Positions 17,512 to 26,485 are shown, numbered from the stretch's first letter. The stretch: DNA of 64,000 bases from Acidobacteriota bacterium (GCA_013289765.1 JABCZI010000001.1:1-64000), one strand, 5' to 3'. Numbers and translations are program-made. The notes: generated from the letters alone by a model not told the origin.

Positions 17512-18528
17512 TTAGGGAGTCAGGACGATTCGGCCGGAGACTGCGCCTTTGCGCAACAGATCCAGCGCCTCGTTGGCTTCAGCAAGCGGCCGCTTAACCA
17601 CGTGGCAGCGTATCTTCCCGGCGGCAGCCATGGCGAGTACTTCCCGCAAGTCTTGCCGAGTACCGACGGTTGACGCATGGATCCGGACTTCTCGTGCTGC
17701 CATGAGAATCGGCGGGAAACAGATGTTTTCAGCGGGCAAGCCCACTACAAGAAGCGTGCCAGTCGGCCGCACGCTCGAAAAAGCCGTGTCGTAAGCGGAT
17801 TTCGCCGCGGAGGTAACCAATGAAACGTGAACTCCGCCTTTGCGGCGCAACTGTTTCGCCGCATCAGTATTGGCAGCATTGAGCGTGTCGGAAGCGCCAG
17901 AGGATCTGGCGAGTTCAAGCTTCTCCGGCGAAATGTCGATCGCGGTCACCTCCGCGCTAAAGGCCCGTCCGAACTGCACTGCAAGGTGTCCCAGGCCACC
18001 TATGCCGAAAACAGCCAGGCGCTGGCCGGGCACAATCCCGGCGCCTTTCAGGGCGCGATAAACTGTGAGTCCAGCACAAAAAAGCGGGGCGGCTTCGAGC
18101 GCCGAAAGACCATCTGGAATTTTCAGCGCGTGAGTTGCCGGCGCCTTCACGTATTCGGCGTAGCCACCGTCAACGGTGACACCTGTGATCTTCTGCCGGC
18201 TGCACAAGTTTTCGTTTCCTTCGCGGCAAAATTCGCACTCACCACAGCTCCAGTGAATCCAGGGCAGGCCGACGCGATCGCCGATTTGCAAATCGTGCAC
18301 TGCCGGACCTTTCTCCACTACGTGACCGGCAATTTCGTGGCCGAGAATCAGCGGTCTCTTCACGATTCCCGCCAGTTGTGTCCAATCTCCATCCGCCACG
18401 TGCAAGTCGGAATGGCATGCGCCACAGGCTTCCACCTGGATCAATACTTCATCTGCTTCGGGATGAGGGCGTTCCACTTCCTCGATCGAGAGCGGCTTCT
18501 TGAAATCGTGCAGGATTGCGGCTTTCAT
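17512..18528 (-). CDS. Zinc-dependent alcohol dehydrogenase
   Basis: This 338-aa medium-chain dehydrogenase has catalytic-zinc residues Cys in CGACHSDLHVADGDW, His in GHEIAGHVVEKG and a later Cys, and the structural-zinc cysteines CGECEFCREGNENLC. A Rossmann loop reads VFGIGGLGHLAVQ. It resembles AdhP/AdhA-type NAD-dependent alcohol dehydrogenases for primary or short-chain alcohols. It is downstream of the TetR gene on the same strand (49-bp gap), so both may share a transcript. In context it could oxidise an alcohol released by the esterase. Confidence 0.93.
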   Translation of the reverse strand: MKAAILHDFKKPLSIEEVERPHPEADEVLIQVEACGACHSDLHVADGDWTQLAGIVKRPLILGHEIAGHVVEKGPAVHDLQIGDRVGLPWIHWSCGECEFCREGNENLCSRQKITGVTVDGGYAEYVKAPATHALKIPDGLSALEAAPLFCAGLTVYRALKGAGIVPGQRLAVFGIGGLGHLAVQFGRAFSAEVTAIDISPEKLELARSSGASDTLNAANTDAAKQLRRKGGVHVSLVTSAAKSAYDTAFSSVRPTGTLLVVGLPAENICFPPILMAAREVRIHASTVGTRQDLREVLAMAAAGKIRCHVVKRPLAEANEALDLLRKGAVSGRIVLTP

Positions 18529-18562
18529 TTACTTTAGCCTTGCAAGAACGGGGAGAACAGAC

Positions 18563-18576
18563 TGGTTCAGGAACCA
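18563..18576. promoter_or_regulatory. Perfect dyad between tetR-like gene and alcohol dehydrogenase
   Basis: TGGTTC-AG-GAACCA lies directly after the TetR stop codon and 35 bp before the dehydrogenase start. It could be an operator for the dehydrogenase or an RNA hairpin between the two genes. It has no T-tract, so it is not a standard terminator. Confidence 0.35.
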
Positions 18577-18577
18577 A

Positions 18578-19306
18578 TCACGGCTTAACGCCGCGCAAGA
18601 AAAATTCCACGGCGCTGTCCACGCGTTCGGTCAGTTTGTGGGGACCTGTCAGGTCGACGGTCCACTGCCGGACCACGGTGTGGTAGAGGGCCTCCATGAA
18701 TTCCGCGAGATGTACCACGGGGAACAAGCTCGTGATTTCGCCGCGTACCTGACCCTGCGCCAGGATTTCCCGCAGCCGGCTCACCGCCACTCCCTCGACT
18801 CCGCGCACCTCCGGAGATCGCACCGGATCCATCGCGCCCGACAGCACCACAGCTTTCCATAGCGGCCGGTCGGCTTCCACTTCGAGTGCCATGTCGTGAT
18901 ACAGGCGATGCAAGCGTTCCGTGGTATCAGCCTTGGTGGAAAGTTCGGACTTGAGGCGCTCCGCCACGCACTCGAAGCCGAGCTTACCCACGTCCCGTAG
19001 AACAGCGTCCTTGCTCGGGAAATAGCGGAAGAAAGTCGGCTGGCTGATTTCGAGAATTTTGACGATATCATCAACGCGAGTTTTCTCGTAACCCTGTTTG
19101 CGGAACAATCGGATAGCTGTGTCGATAATTTGCTGACGAAGTCGCGCCTTCTTGCGCTCCCGAAGCCCTGGGACCTCGTGGTTCTGCACTGGGTGGTTCT
19201 GCGCTGGGTGGAGTTGCGCCCGGCGGTTCTGCGCTGGCGCATTTCGCTTCACCGAGCTTCTTTGATTCCGGCTTCTTCGCCGTGCGGCGACTTCAACACG
19301 AACCAT
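18578..19306 (-). CDS. TetR family transcriptional regulator with repeat-bearing N-terminal extension
   Basis: The helix-turn-helix domain starts near residue 50 (RERKKARLRQQIIDTAIRLF, then TRVDDIVKILEISQPTFFRYF) and is followed by a helical ligand-binding domain. Before it lies an unusual basic extension holding four copies of a five-residue unit of the PAQNH type. The gene is divergent from the acyl-CoA dehydrogenase, and the shared 26-bp motif lies in the gap, so repression of the degradation genes with relief by an acyl-CoA or related ligand is the natural inference (FadR/PsrA-like). AGGAG is 11 bases before the ATG at 19306; an internal start just before the HTH cannot be excluded. Confidence 0.9.
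   Translation of the reverse strand: MVRVEVAARRRSRNQRSSVKRNAPAQNRRAQLHPAQNHPVQNHEVPGLRERKKARLRQQIIDTAIRLFRKQGYEKTRVDDIVKILEISQPTFFRYFPSKDAVLRDVGKLGFECVAERLKSELSTKADTTERLHRLYHDMALEVEADRPLWKAVVLSGAMDPVRSPEVRGVEGVAVSRLREILAQGQVRGEITSLFPVVHLAEFMEALYHTVVRQWTVDLTGPHKLTERVDSAVEFFLRGVKP
19178..19237. repeat. Four tandem 15-bp repeats inside the tetR-like gene
   Basis: The units are GTGGTTCTGCACTGG, GTGGTTCTGCGCTGG, GTGGAGTTGCGCCCG and GCGGTTCTGCGCTGG. Being a multiple of three they keep frame and encode PVQNH, PAQNH, RAQLH and PAQNR on the minus strand. Confidence 0.85.
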
Positions 19307-19465
19307 ACTCGTATATTCTCCTGATCAGGGTTGCAGGACACGCTACAGGTTGAGCGCTCAATATACCCGGATCGATTTTAACAATTGAGATTCGATCGAC
19401 TGTTCTCCCCAATCGCGATCCACTAGCGAGTTCGACGCTGCGGTGTTCAATATTTGTGTTGCATG

Positions 19466-19500
19466 TTGACGTTAGTTACTCATATCTGATATAGACTAAC
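19466..19500 (+). promoter_or_regulatory. Promoter/operator of the acyl-CoA dehydrogenase unit, shared 26-bp motif
   Basis: TTGACG (19466-19471), an 18-bp spacer and TATAGA (19490-19495) form a good sigma-70-type promoter. GTTAGT at 19471 and ACTAAC at 19495 bracket the spacer as inverted arms. TTGACGTTAGT-ACTC-TAT-TGATA is common to this site and the receptor promoter at 17337-17366 with three mismatches. The leader to the ATG at 19645 would be about 140 nt. Confidence 0.65.
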
Positions 19501-19644
19501 ACAATTTGAGAACGTGATTTTCTCGATCAGGATCTACACGTGATTCGGCTGTTTGCCAGCTGTGACTTTCGCAACATCGGAATATCAGCATTGCGGTCAC
19601 AGATTCGCGCGTGTGGCGCCGCAATCGTTCGACCCGGGGAAAAG

Positions 19645-21432
19645 ATGATGACAACTGCCGCGGCAACTCCTCTTCAAGTTAAGGGCGGCGCGTTCCTCAT
19701 TGAGGATCGCTTGCCCAACGAAATTTTCACGGCCGAAGATCTCAACGAAGAACACCTTGCCATAGCCCGTACTGTCGACCAATTCTGGACGAGTGAGGTG
19801 GAACCTCATCTCGACGCGATCCGCCAACAGACTCCGGGGGTCGCACTAAGCGTGCTTCGCAAAGCGGCCGAACTGGGACTCGCCGCGATACCGATCCCCG
19901 AGAAATTCGGCGGCATGGAAATGGACCTGCCGTCTGTGATGATCGCGGGTGAGCATCTGGCCCGCGACGCTTCTTACGGGTCCTGGCACTCCTCGCATAC
20001 CGGGATCGGTACGCTGCCCGTTCTTTTCTTTGGTAACGAAGAACAGCAGCGGAGATATCTCCCCAAGCTGGCGAAGGTTGAGCTGTTGGCCGCTTACGCG
20101 CTAACCGAACCGCTGGCGGGCTCCGATGCTCTCGCCGTGCGTACCCGGGCGGATCTCAGCGCAGACGGCAAATACTACGTCCTCAACGGACAGAAGATGT
20201 GGATCACCAACGGAGGCGCGGCCGACCTCTTTACTGTATTCGCTAAAGTTGGCGGTGAGAAGTTCACGGCGTTCCTGGTGGAGCGCAGCTTTCCCGGCGT
20301 GACCAGCGGCGCCGAAGAACACAAGATGGGCATCAAGGGCAGCTCGACCACGGCGGTGTTTTTTGACAACGTCCGGGTTCCGGTCGAAAACCTGCTTGGC
20401 GAAATTGGGCGCGGGCACATAATCGCGTTCAACATTCTGAACATCGGCCGCTTGAAACTCGGCCCTGGCGCCGTGGGTGGAGCAAAAAACGTGCTTGCCA
20501 TCTGCTTGAAATACGCCAAAGAACGCAAAGCGTTCGGATCGGCGATCGCCGAGTTCGGCGCCATCCAGCATAAGCTGGCGGAGATGGCGATTCGCACCTT
20601 CGCTGTGGAATCCATGGTGTGGCGTGTGGTGGGACTCATCGAGAGCCAATTGGCGCAGTCCGCTCATGATCATGATAAGGACAAGCACGCGGATTCACAG
20701 ACCGAGCTCAAAGCCGTTGAAGAGTACGCCACGGAGTGCTCGATGATTAAGGTGTATGCCTCCGAGATGCTGGATTACGTTGTCGATGAAGGCGTCCAAA
20801 TCCACGGCGGCTATGGCTACCATCAGGATTATGCGGTGGAACGGGCTTACCGTGATTCGCGAATCAACCGGATCTTCGAAGGCACCAACGAAATCAACCG
20901 GCTCCTCATAACGGGAATGCTGCTGAAACGCGCCGCCCGTGGGCAATTGGCGCTTATCCCGGCGGTTCAAGCGGTGCTAAACGAAACCGTGAAGGAGGCA
21001 ACCGGCGCTGCGGGTGCTGATGAAGAAGCTCGGCTTGTGCAAGGCGCGAAGAAAATTGCGCTGTCCACGATCGGGATTGCCTATCACAAATACGGGGTCG
21101 AGTTGGAAAAACAGCAGGAGATCGTGATGAACATTTCCGACATCGTCATGGAAGTTTTCGCGATGGAGTCGAGCCTGCTTCGAAGTCGCAAGCTTGCAGC
21201 CTCGGGCCAAGGGACCAATGCCGCTAACATGTGCGCCGTGTTTTTGCGCGAGGCCATGGATCGAGTAGAAGTCTCGGCGCGAAATGTCGTCGGCGCCTGC
21301 TCGTCTGGCCCCGCCCTGCGAGAGAATATGGCAACTCTACGCGGCTTTGCCAACTACGATCCGTTAGATGGAGTTGCACTGCGGCGCAATATTGCCGGCC
21401 GACTTCTGGCCGCTGGGCGCTACACCGTCTGA
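19645..21432 (+). CDS. Acyl-CoA dehydrogenase, long (VLCAD/ACAD9-like) form
   Basis: FAD-dependent, first step of beta-oxidation. Motifs include YALTEPLAGSDALAVRT, MWITNGGAADLFTVFAKV (flavin region), GAIQHKLAEMAIR and VQIHGGYGYHQDYAVERAYRDSRI followed by IFEGTNEINR. At 595 aa it has the extra C-terminal helical domain typical of VLCAD/ACAD9 and Bacillus FadE rather than the 380-aa short form. The double ATG at 19645/19648 has GGGGAAAAG upstream and is preferred over the track start at 19540. It is divergent from the TetR gene and followed 19 bp later by the reductase gene. Confidence 0.93.
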   Translation: MMTTAAATPLQVKGGAFLIEDRLPNEIFTAEDLNEEHLAIARTVDQFWTSEVEPHLDAIRQQTPGVALSVLRKAAELGLAAIPIPEKFGGMEMDLPSVMIAGEHLARDASYGSWHSSHTGIGTLPVLFFGNEEQQRRYLPKLAKVELLAAYALTEPLAGSDALAVRTRADLSADGKYYVLNGQKMWITNGGAADLFTVFAKVGGEKFTAFLVERSFPGVTSGAEEHKMGIKGSSTTAVFFDNVRVPVENLLGEIGRGHIIAFNILNIGRLKLGPGAVGGAKNVLAICLKYAKERKAFGSAIAEFGAIQHKLAEMAIRTFAVESMVWRVVGLIESQLAQSAHDHDKDKHADSQTELKAVEEYATECSMIKVYASEMLDYVVDEGVQIHGGYGYHQDYAVERAYRDSRINRIFEGTNEINRLLITGMLLKRAARGQLALIPAVQAVLNETVKEATGAAGADEEARLVQGAKKIALSTIGIAYHKYGVELEKQQEIVMNISDIVMEVFAMESSLLRSRKLAASGQGTNAANMCAVFLREAMDRVEVSARNVVGACSSGPALRENMATLRGFANYDPLDGVALRRNIAGRLLAAGRYTV

Positions 21433-21451
21433 CAGTGAGGCACCCTCCGCT

Positions 21452-22483
21452 ATGGCTGCTGCTAACCCGGTAAACCGCCAATGGCGGCTCAGATCGCGTC
21501 CCACGGGGCTGATTAACGCTGACAACTTCGAGCTTGTGTCCCAACCCATGCCGGTGCCGGGTGAGGCACAGCTTCTGATTCGCAGCGTATATCTCTCGCT
21601 CGATCCAGCCATGCGGGGTTGGCTGATTGACCGTCCGTCCTATGTTCCGCCGGTGCAGATTGGCGAAATCATGCGCGGGTTGGCGATCGGAATAGTGGAG
21701 AAATCAAATCATCCAAAATTTGCCGCCGGTGACCGAGTCCAAGGAATGTTCGGCTGGCAAGAATATCTGCTTTCCAACGGTGACGCTGTGACGAAGTTGC
21801 CGGAGAGCGGACTTCCATTTTCGGCTTACCTTGGACTGTTTGGACTGGCTGGGTTAACCGCCTACGCTGGACTTTTGGAAGTGGGACAACCCAAGGGCGG
21901 CGAAACTCTCCTGATCTCCGGCGCCGCAGGTTCGGTCGGATCACTCGTCGGCCAGATCGGCAAGATTAAGGGACTTCGTGTAGTCGGCATCGCCGGAACC
22001 GACGAGAAGTGCAACTGGCTGCGAGAGGAACTCGCTTTCGATGCCGCCGTGAACTACAAAGACGAGAACTACAAGAAACAGCTGAAGGCTGCGTGTGGGA
22101 ACGGAGTGGATATTTATTTCGAGAACGTCGGTGGAGAAATCCTGGAAAGCGCGCTCTACCTGATGAACACCTTTGGTCGCGTGGTGCTTTGCGGCCTGAT
22201 CTCGCAGTACAACGCCATGGCGCCCGTTCCGGGACCCTCCAACTTTGCGCTGGCGATCAGCAAGCGCCTCAAGATCCAGGGTTTCCTCGCGACTGATTAC
22301 TCTTCGAAAGTAAAAGAAATGGTGAGTAACTTCACGCAGTGGCACAACTCAGGTCAGCTAAAGTATCGGGTAGATGTCGTCCGCGGTATCGAGTCTGCGC
22401 CAGCGGCGATCAACAAATTATTCGACGGTTCCAATCATGGCAAACTAATGGTTCAACTCTCAGACCCTCCCACCGCTCCTTAA
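21452..22483 (+). CDS. NADP-dependent oxidoreductase, CurA/prostaglandin-reductase (PTGR) type
   Basis: This 343-aa medium-chain reductase lacks zinc. It has YLSLDPAMRGWL, FGLAGLTAYAGLLEVGQPK and the nucleotide loop LISGAAGSVGSLVGQIGKIKG, then YFENVGGEILE and GFLATDYSSK. The leukotriene B4 12-hydroxydehydrogenase/CurA family reduces conjugated double bonds of enones and enals or oxidises allylic alcohols. The start at 21452 is taken from family length; the track start overlaps the dehydrogenase by 65 bp. It is probably co-transcribed with it and may reduce an unsaturated intermediate. Confidence 0.92.
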   Translation: MAAANPVNRQWRLRSRPTGLINADNFELVSQPMPVPGEAQLLIRSVYLSLDPAMRGWLIDRPSYVPPVQIGEIMRGLAIGIVEKSNHPKFAAGDRVQGMFGWQEYLLSNGDAVTKLPESGLPFSAYLGLFGLAGLTAYAGLLEVGQPKGGETLLISGAAGSVGSLVGQIGKIKGLRVVGIAGTDEKCNWLREELAFDAAVNYKDENYKKQLKAACGNGVDIYFENVGGEILESALYLMNTFGRVVLCGLISQYNAMAPVPGPSNFALAISKRLKIQGFLATDYSSKVKEMVSNFTQWHNSGQLKYRVDVVRGIESAPAAINKLFDGSNHGKLMVQLSDPPTAP

Positions 22484-22765
22484 TCGAGCCTCAGGCGCGG
22501 ATTTTCAGCATAAGATCATCAAATTTGCTTCTAAGGCAAAACCTTGGCGAGTTGCTCGATTACATCTCAGAACTAACCACTTTCTTAGACGCCGCAGGGG
22601 GTGTACGATCCTCCTGTCTTTACTAGAAGCGACTGAGTATGCGGCTTTATCGTTAACGGAAGGTATCAGGCGGCGTGGGAACCGATGAACGACTTTCTCG
22701 GTGCCGCGTCGCAGGTTGCAAGGGATGTGCCCAACCGAGTCTTCCGTGAGCTACGAGGAGGAGCC

Positions 22766-23224
22766 ATGCTCTCGGGCTGTAAATTGCTGTCCTGCGTAGC
22801 AAAGTCATTGAGGTACTTTTCACCGATCCCCCTGTTTCTGCTCCTATCTGTGAACCCAGGGCTTTCGCAAAAAGCGCAACCGGTAAACTCCAGCCTGCCC
22901 AACTATGACCTTCACACGGAAACGAAAATCAAAGGAGTGATCGACGAGGTCAATCTTTTTTCTGTTGGAACCCGGAAAGATTTCACAGAACTGATCATCA
23001 AGAACGGCGATGACAAGGCCCACATCTATCTGTGCCCCAAACCATTTCAGGAAGAGATGGGTATGAGCTTCACCAAAGGTGACCAAATTGCTGTTACGGG
23101 GTCGAAGGTAAAACAGGAGGAGTTGGACGTGATCCTCGCACGAGAGCTGGTGAAGGGCACCGATACGCTCTTGTTCCGCGATGACAAAGGCAAGCCGGTG
23201 TGGGATCCGCGAACCGGCAAGTGA
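22766..23224 (+). CDS. Secreted protein of OB-fold-like type, function unknown
   Basis: Translation from the ATG at 22766, which follows GGAGGAGCC, gives 152 aa. A basic/hydrophobic leader (IPLFLLLSVNPGLS) suggests export. The body (TKIKGVIDEVNLF, ELIIKNGDDKAHIYLCPKPF, FTKGDQIAVTGSKVK, LFRDDKGKPVW) has the five-strand spacing of small OB-fold proteins frequent in Acidobacteria, whose role is not established. The gene is monocistronic and convergent with the C45-type hydrolase. Confidence 0.7.
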   Translation: MLSGCKLLSCVAKSLRYFSPIPLFLLLSVNPGLSQKAQPVNSSLPNYDLHTETKIKGVIDEVNLFSVGTRKDFTELIIKNGDDKAHIYLCPKPFQEEMGMSFTKGDQIAVTGSKVKQEELDVILARELVKGTDTLLFRDDKGKPVWDPRTGK

Positions 23225-23276
23225 GCCGAAGGGCGGCTGTCGCTACGCGAGTCGTCGCTACCTGACTTGTGGTGCG

Positions 23277-24773
23277 CTATTGATCAGATTTCTGTCCCGC
23301 CTGAAACGTCGTCCAGGGCCCCGCTTTCATATCGCGCAGAAGCGGCTTTTGCCAGGAGAATTCGGGATGATGATCCAGAAAATCCGCAGCCAGAAAATCC
23401 GCACCGCAAGGGTGCCCGGCGCGGGCGACCATGCTCATATTCGCGGCGAGTTTGATGTCGGTAGCTTTTCCCTGGACCGCGCCACCGGGATTGTATGCGG
23501 CCCAACCCCATTCCTTCACGCCGTGTGCTGACGTATCCACGTGGCCGCACAGCGACCGCTCATTGGGCTGCGTCTTGTCCACACTCGAAGCGGCCTTCTC
23601 GTAGCTGTCTACGTGATCCGATAAAAAAGCTTCGGCCATGGTTACGTCAATTTTCCCCTTCGCCTGCTTCATCAGCGCTTCCCAGCGCGCGTGGCGCGCG
23701 TTCGCCGAAGACGACGCATCGTTTGGATCGAAACCGCTGGTCTCTTCTTTAATCAGCTTTGGATCGCGCGCAAAATTTGAACTGACGAAGTATCCATCTT
23801 TCGTCCGCCACAGCGGAGTATTCTTCAGGCCAAGTTCGAGATAGGCAATCTCGCCGGTCTTCCGGTCTCCGATGAGCCAGTCGTTGGCGTATCCGCCGTT
23901 GTTGCCTTCTTTGATAATGCGCACGTAGTCGTCGATGCTCTGGGCGTATTGCAACGCCTTGCGCGAGCGCATGAACTCCGGCTTGCCGTTCGGATCCCAG
24001 CCTTCGAATTGCGTGATCGTGGTTTCCGCGATCATGATTCCGGCAGCGTTCACGCCGAAATCGTCGTCGCTGGTGATCACTCCAGGAAAGCCGTCCATCA
24101 GAATGCGCTGCCCGTTTTGCGGCACGATGTCGAAGATAATCACCCAGCGCTCGCCCGCGAGATAGCTGGTCCAATTGTTGTGCGCGATGACGATCTGGTG
24201 ATCTTTGGTATAAGCGCCGGTAGCGATAAACGCGCTGCAATTGCCGGGAGCCGCAAGCTTCGGCGCCCTGGCCTGCTTCTCGCGCTGGTTCAGCCACGGC
24301 ACGTAGTAGTCGGGAACTTCTTCGAAAGCGTTCAGAGCGACAATGTCGTACACATCCAGATCGACGCCGTGCGCTTTCACGCCGTCGGCGATGCCTTGCA
24401 GCTCCTGCTGATATTCGGCGTCGATGTGCGGCCAAAGCATCTCGCGCGCGGTCTTGCGGAAAAACTCCCAATCGCGCTGCGTCTGGTGGGTATCGAATAG
24501 CTTGATCGCTTCGAGAGCATCCGCAATTTCCGTAGCTAGCAAATAGCCGTGCTGGAAGCCGATCTCGGCAGGCGTGCCTTCCACGTGAACATACGTCCAA
24601 CCACCTTGCTGAAAGCGGTAGCCCTTTTCCAGCCGAGGATCGGACGAAGCAACCGCTGCCGTTGCCGACGAAGCTAAAGCTTGTTGAGAAACCGTGCCTG
24701 CAACCGCAAGAACCGCAATGACAAAATATCGCAACGACAATAACGAAAATGACGAGGAAGACCTGTTAGACAT
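23277..24773 (-). CDS. Exported C45 / phospholipase-B-like Ntn hydrolase
   Basis: This 498-aa protein has a signal peptide ending near ALASSATA. WTYVHVEGTPAEIGFQHGYLLA is the typical start of the C45/acyltransferase (phospholipase-B-like) domain. GNCSAFIATGAYTKD provides the probable N-terminal-nucleophile Cys, with HNNWTSY downstream as in this group. Members are autoprocessed amide or phospholipid hydrolases; the substrate here is unknown. GAGGA precedes the ATG. It lies between two convergent or unrelated genes, so it is probably transcribed alone. Confidence 0.8.
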   Translation of the reverse strand: MSNRSSSSFSLLSLRYFVIAVLAVAGTVSQQALASSATAAVASSDPRLEKGYRFQQGGWTYVHVEGTPAEIGFQHGYLLATEIADALEAIKLFDTHQTQRDWEFFRKTAREMLWPHIDAEYQQELQGIADGVKAHGVDLDVYDIVALNAFEEVPDYYVPWLNQREKQARAPKLAAPGNCSAFIATGAYTKDHQIVIAHNNWTSYLAGERWVIIFDIVPQNGQRILMDGFPGVITSDDDFGVNAAGIMIAETTITQFEGWDPNGKPEFMRSRKALQYAQSIDDYVRIIKEGNNGGYANDWLIGDRKTGEIAYLELGLKNTPLWRTKDGYFVSSNFARDPKLIKEETSGFDPNDASSSANARHARWEALMKQAKGKIDVTMAEAFLSDHVDSYEKAASSVDKTQPNERSLCGHVDTSAHGVKEWGWAAYNPGGAVQGKATDIKLAANMSMVARAGHPCGADFLAADFLDHHPEFSWQKPLLRDMKAGPWTTFQAGQKSDQ

Positions 24774-24876
24774 GTACGTGTCCTCTGGTTTTTAGTGAAC
24801 GCAATTGTAACCGAACACGCAGACAAAAAAAGGCGAGGTGCATTGGCACCCCGCCGAATCAATCACAAACTATTAC

Positions 24877-26001
24877 TTAACGGCCTGCCCCGCCGCGGAA
24901 TCCTCCACCACCGTGGAATCCACCACCACCGCTGCTGTGGAATTCGCCGCCCGCATGTGCTGCGCTGGCGTAACTGGCTCCCGCCGTCATGGACGGTCCA
25001 GAGTGGAATGCTCCCCGCTCCGCCCCAGTTCCCGTATAAACGCCATGCGCGTACGATCCACTAGCAGCGTAGTGCTGCCCCGGTCCCCAGGCGCGTACGT
25101 TCGCCGCATTAAACGTGTGATAAAAATGCCCACCGTAAAACGGGGCGCGATAAACAAATCCCGGAGAATAAAATCCCCATCCGAATGGACTGTAGAAAAT
25201 TCCGCCGCCGGGCATGAACGTGAAGGCCGAGAAATAAGGATCCCAGTACCAGCCTCCCCATCCTGGACCCCAACCCCATCCCGCTCCCCAGTAGCCTGCG
25301 CCGTATCCGCCATACCAGCCACTCGCTGCAACAATTCGCGCGCCGTCCACGTTGGCCTCCGCCACGTAATCAGATCGCAGACTGCTCCAGCGATACAGAT
25401 CGTCGCCGTTCATGGCTTTCTTATCGAACTTCGCCGATTTTTCGGGCGCGTTCGCCGCCAGACTCAAGTCGTGTCCACCTTTTAATTTGATCTGCTGGTT
25501 ACCGTCCTGCACGATGGCTTCGCCATCAAAGACGCGAATTTGATTCTGTTGCAAATCAAAGTCGTAGAGTCCGGGCTTAGTGATTCTGACCGTGGCATTG
25601 CCTTCGACAACGCGCAGATTATTCTCCGGATAGATCTGGTCCACTTCCACCATCGCGTGGCCTTGTGTCAACTTCACTTCCGTATCGGTAAGAGTGGCTG
25701 CCACCATCGCAAGTGAAGAATTGTCGCCCTCGCGAAGGAACACTCCCGGGGTCAACAGAATCTCGGCCTTCCCAGTTTCCGTGCGCAATGATTGGCCGAC
25801 TTGAACGTTAGTTTTGCCAACTGAGTTCTGGTCGAGCGCCTGATCCGCTACATAAACTTGCCCCTCAACATAATTCAAAGTTCCCGGCACAGCTGAATTT
25901 GGGCTCGCGTTACTCCCCCATGCGGGCACAGACAGAACCGCTGCCAGGAACAAGCCGAATAAGACCAAGCCAACTACGCTATGTGCCTGTAACAGCTTCA
26001 T
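24877..26001 (-). CDS. FecR-domain protein with Gly/Tyr-rich C terminus
   Basis: The 374-aa exported protein has a signal peptide, then a FecR-like beta domain (GQSLRTETGKAEILLTPGVFLREGDNS, VKLTQGHAMVEV, IRVFDGEAIVQDG). The last 130 residues are low complexity, rich in Gly, Tyr, Trp and His, ending GGGGFHGGGGFRGGAGR. It lacks the N-terminal cytoplasmic anti-sigma part of true FecR and has no sigma-factor partner nearby, so it is more likely a cell-envelope protein. A perfect GGAGG precedes the ATG by about eight bases. Confidence 0.8.
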   Translation of the reverse strand: MKLLQAHSVVGLVLFGLFLAAVLSVPAWGSNASPNSAVPGTLNYVEGQVYVADQALDQNSVGKTNVQVGQSLRTETGKAEILLTPGVFLREGDNSSLAMVAATLTDTEVKLTQGHAMVEVDQIYPENNLRVVEGNATVRITKPGLYDFDLQQNQIRVFDGEAIVQDGNQQIKLKGGHDLSLAANAPEKSAKFDKKAMNGDDLYRWSSLRSDYVAEANVDGARIVAASGWYGGYGAGYWGAGWGWGPGWGGWYWDPYFSAFTFMPGGGIFYSPFGWGFYSPGFVYRAPFYGGHFYHTFNAANVRAWGPGQHYAASGSYAHGVYTGTGAERGAFHSGPSMTAGASYASAAHAGGEFHSSGGGGFHGGGGFRGGAGR

Positions 26002-26167
26002 AAAGAAAACCTCCTACGAACTTCTACATCTATTCGCTAAGTGCTTAGATGATTCCGGAGTGGCGAACGATGCCCGTAGGGCGCGCAGAGATGAGTCAAC
26101 ACCTTTACGAATCTTGACGTAGAGATCAAGCGGGATGCACCGCGCAAGAGATGAAGTAACAGTTCGT

Positions 26168-26485
26168 TCAGATATTTGTGCGGGGCTCGGTGTGACGCTG
26201 CAGGTACCAGCAGGGCACGAATCCCGCGTGCGGGAATAGAGCGTGGACGCAGGTTTGTGGCTCGGGCGGATTAAACATGAAAACCGTCTTCCCGTTTTTC
26301 TGCTGCACCGCGTCGTAGCTCGAAACTGTCATCTGGCCGAATGCTGCATTTGTGCCGAGGCGAAAGCGAAAGACAGCATAGTCGGCGGCATAGGCGACGA
26401 GCGTAATCCCAGCCGCTCCGCAAAATCCGACAACAATCATCCGCCTCAGAAAACGGCCAATTCGGGCTTTCAGCGCGGAACTCAC
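26168..26485 (-). CDS. Small single-pass membrane protein, unknown
   Basis: The 105-aa product has a basic N terminus (RIGRFLRRM), one transmembrane helix (IVVGFCGAAGITLVAYAADYAVF) and a short extracytoplasmic part with two Cys (CVHALFPHAGFVPCWYL). The pattern is coherent for a real gene, but I do not recognise the family. It is divergent from the rsbW-like gene. Confidence 0.55.
   Translation of the reverse strand: MSSALKARIGRFLRRMIVVGFCGAAGITLVAYAADYAVFRFRLGTNAAFGQMTVSSYDAVQQKNGKTVFMFNPPEPQTCVHALFPHAGFVPCWYLQRHTEPRTNI

Noticed and set aside
24877-26001. FecR protein as iron-sensing anti-sigma partner of the ECF sigma factor at 49873
   Set aside because: The protein has an export signal and no cytoplasmic anti-sigma domain, and the sigma factor already has its own coupled zinc-finger anti-sigma factor.
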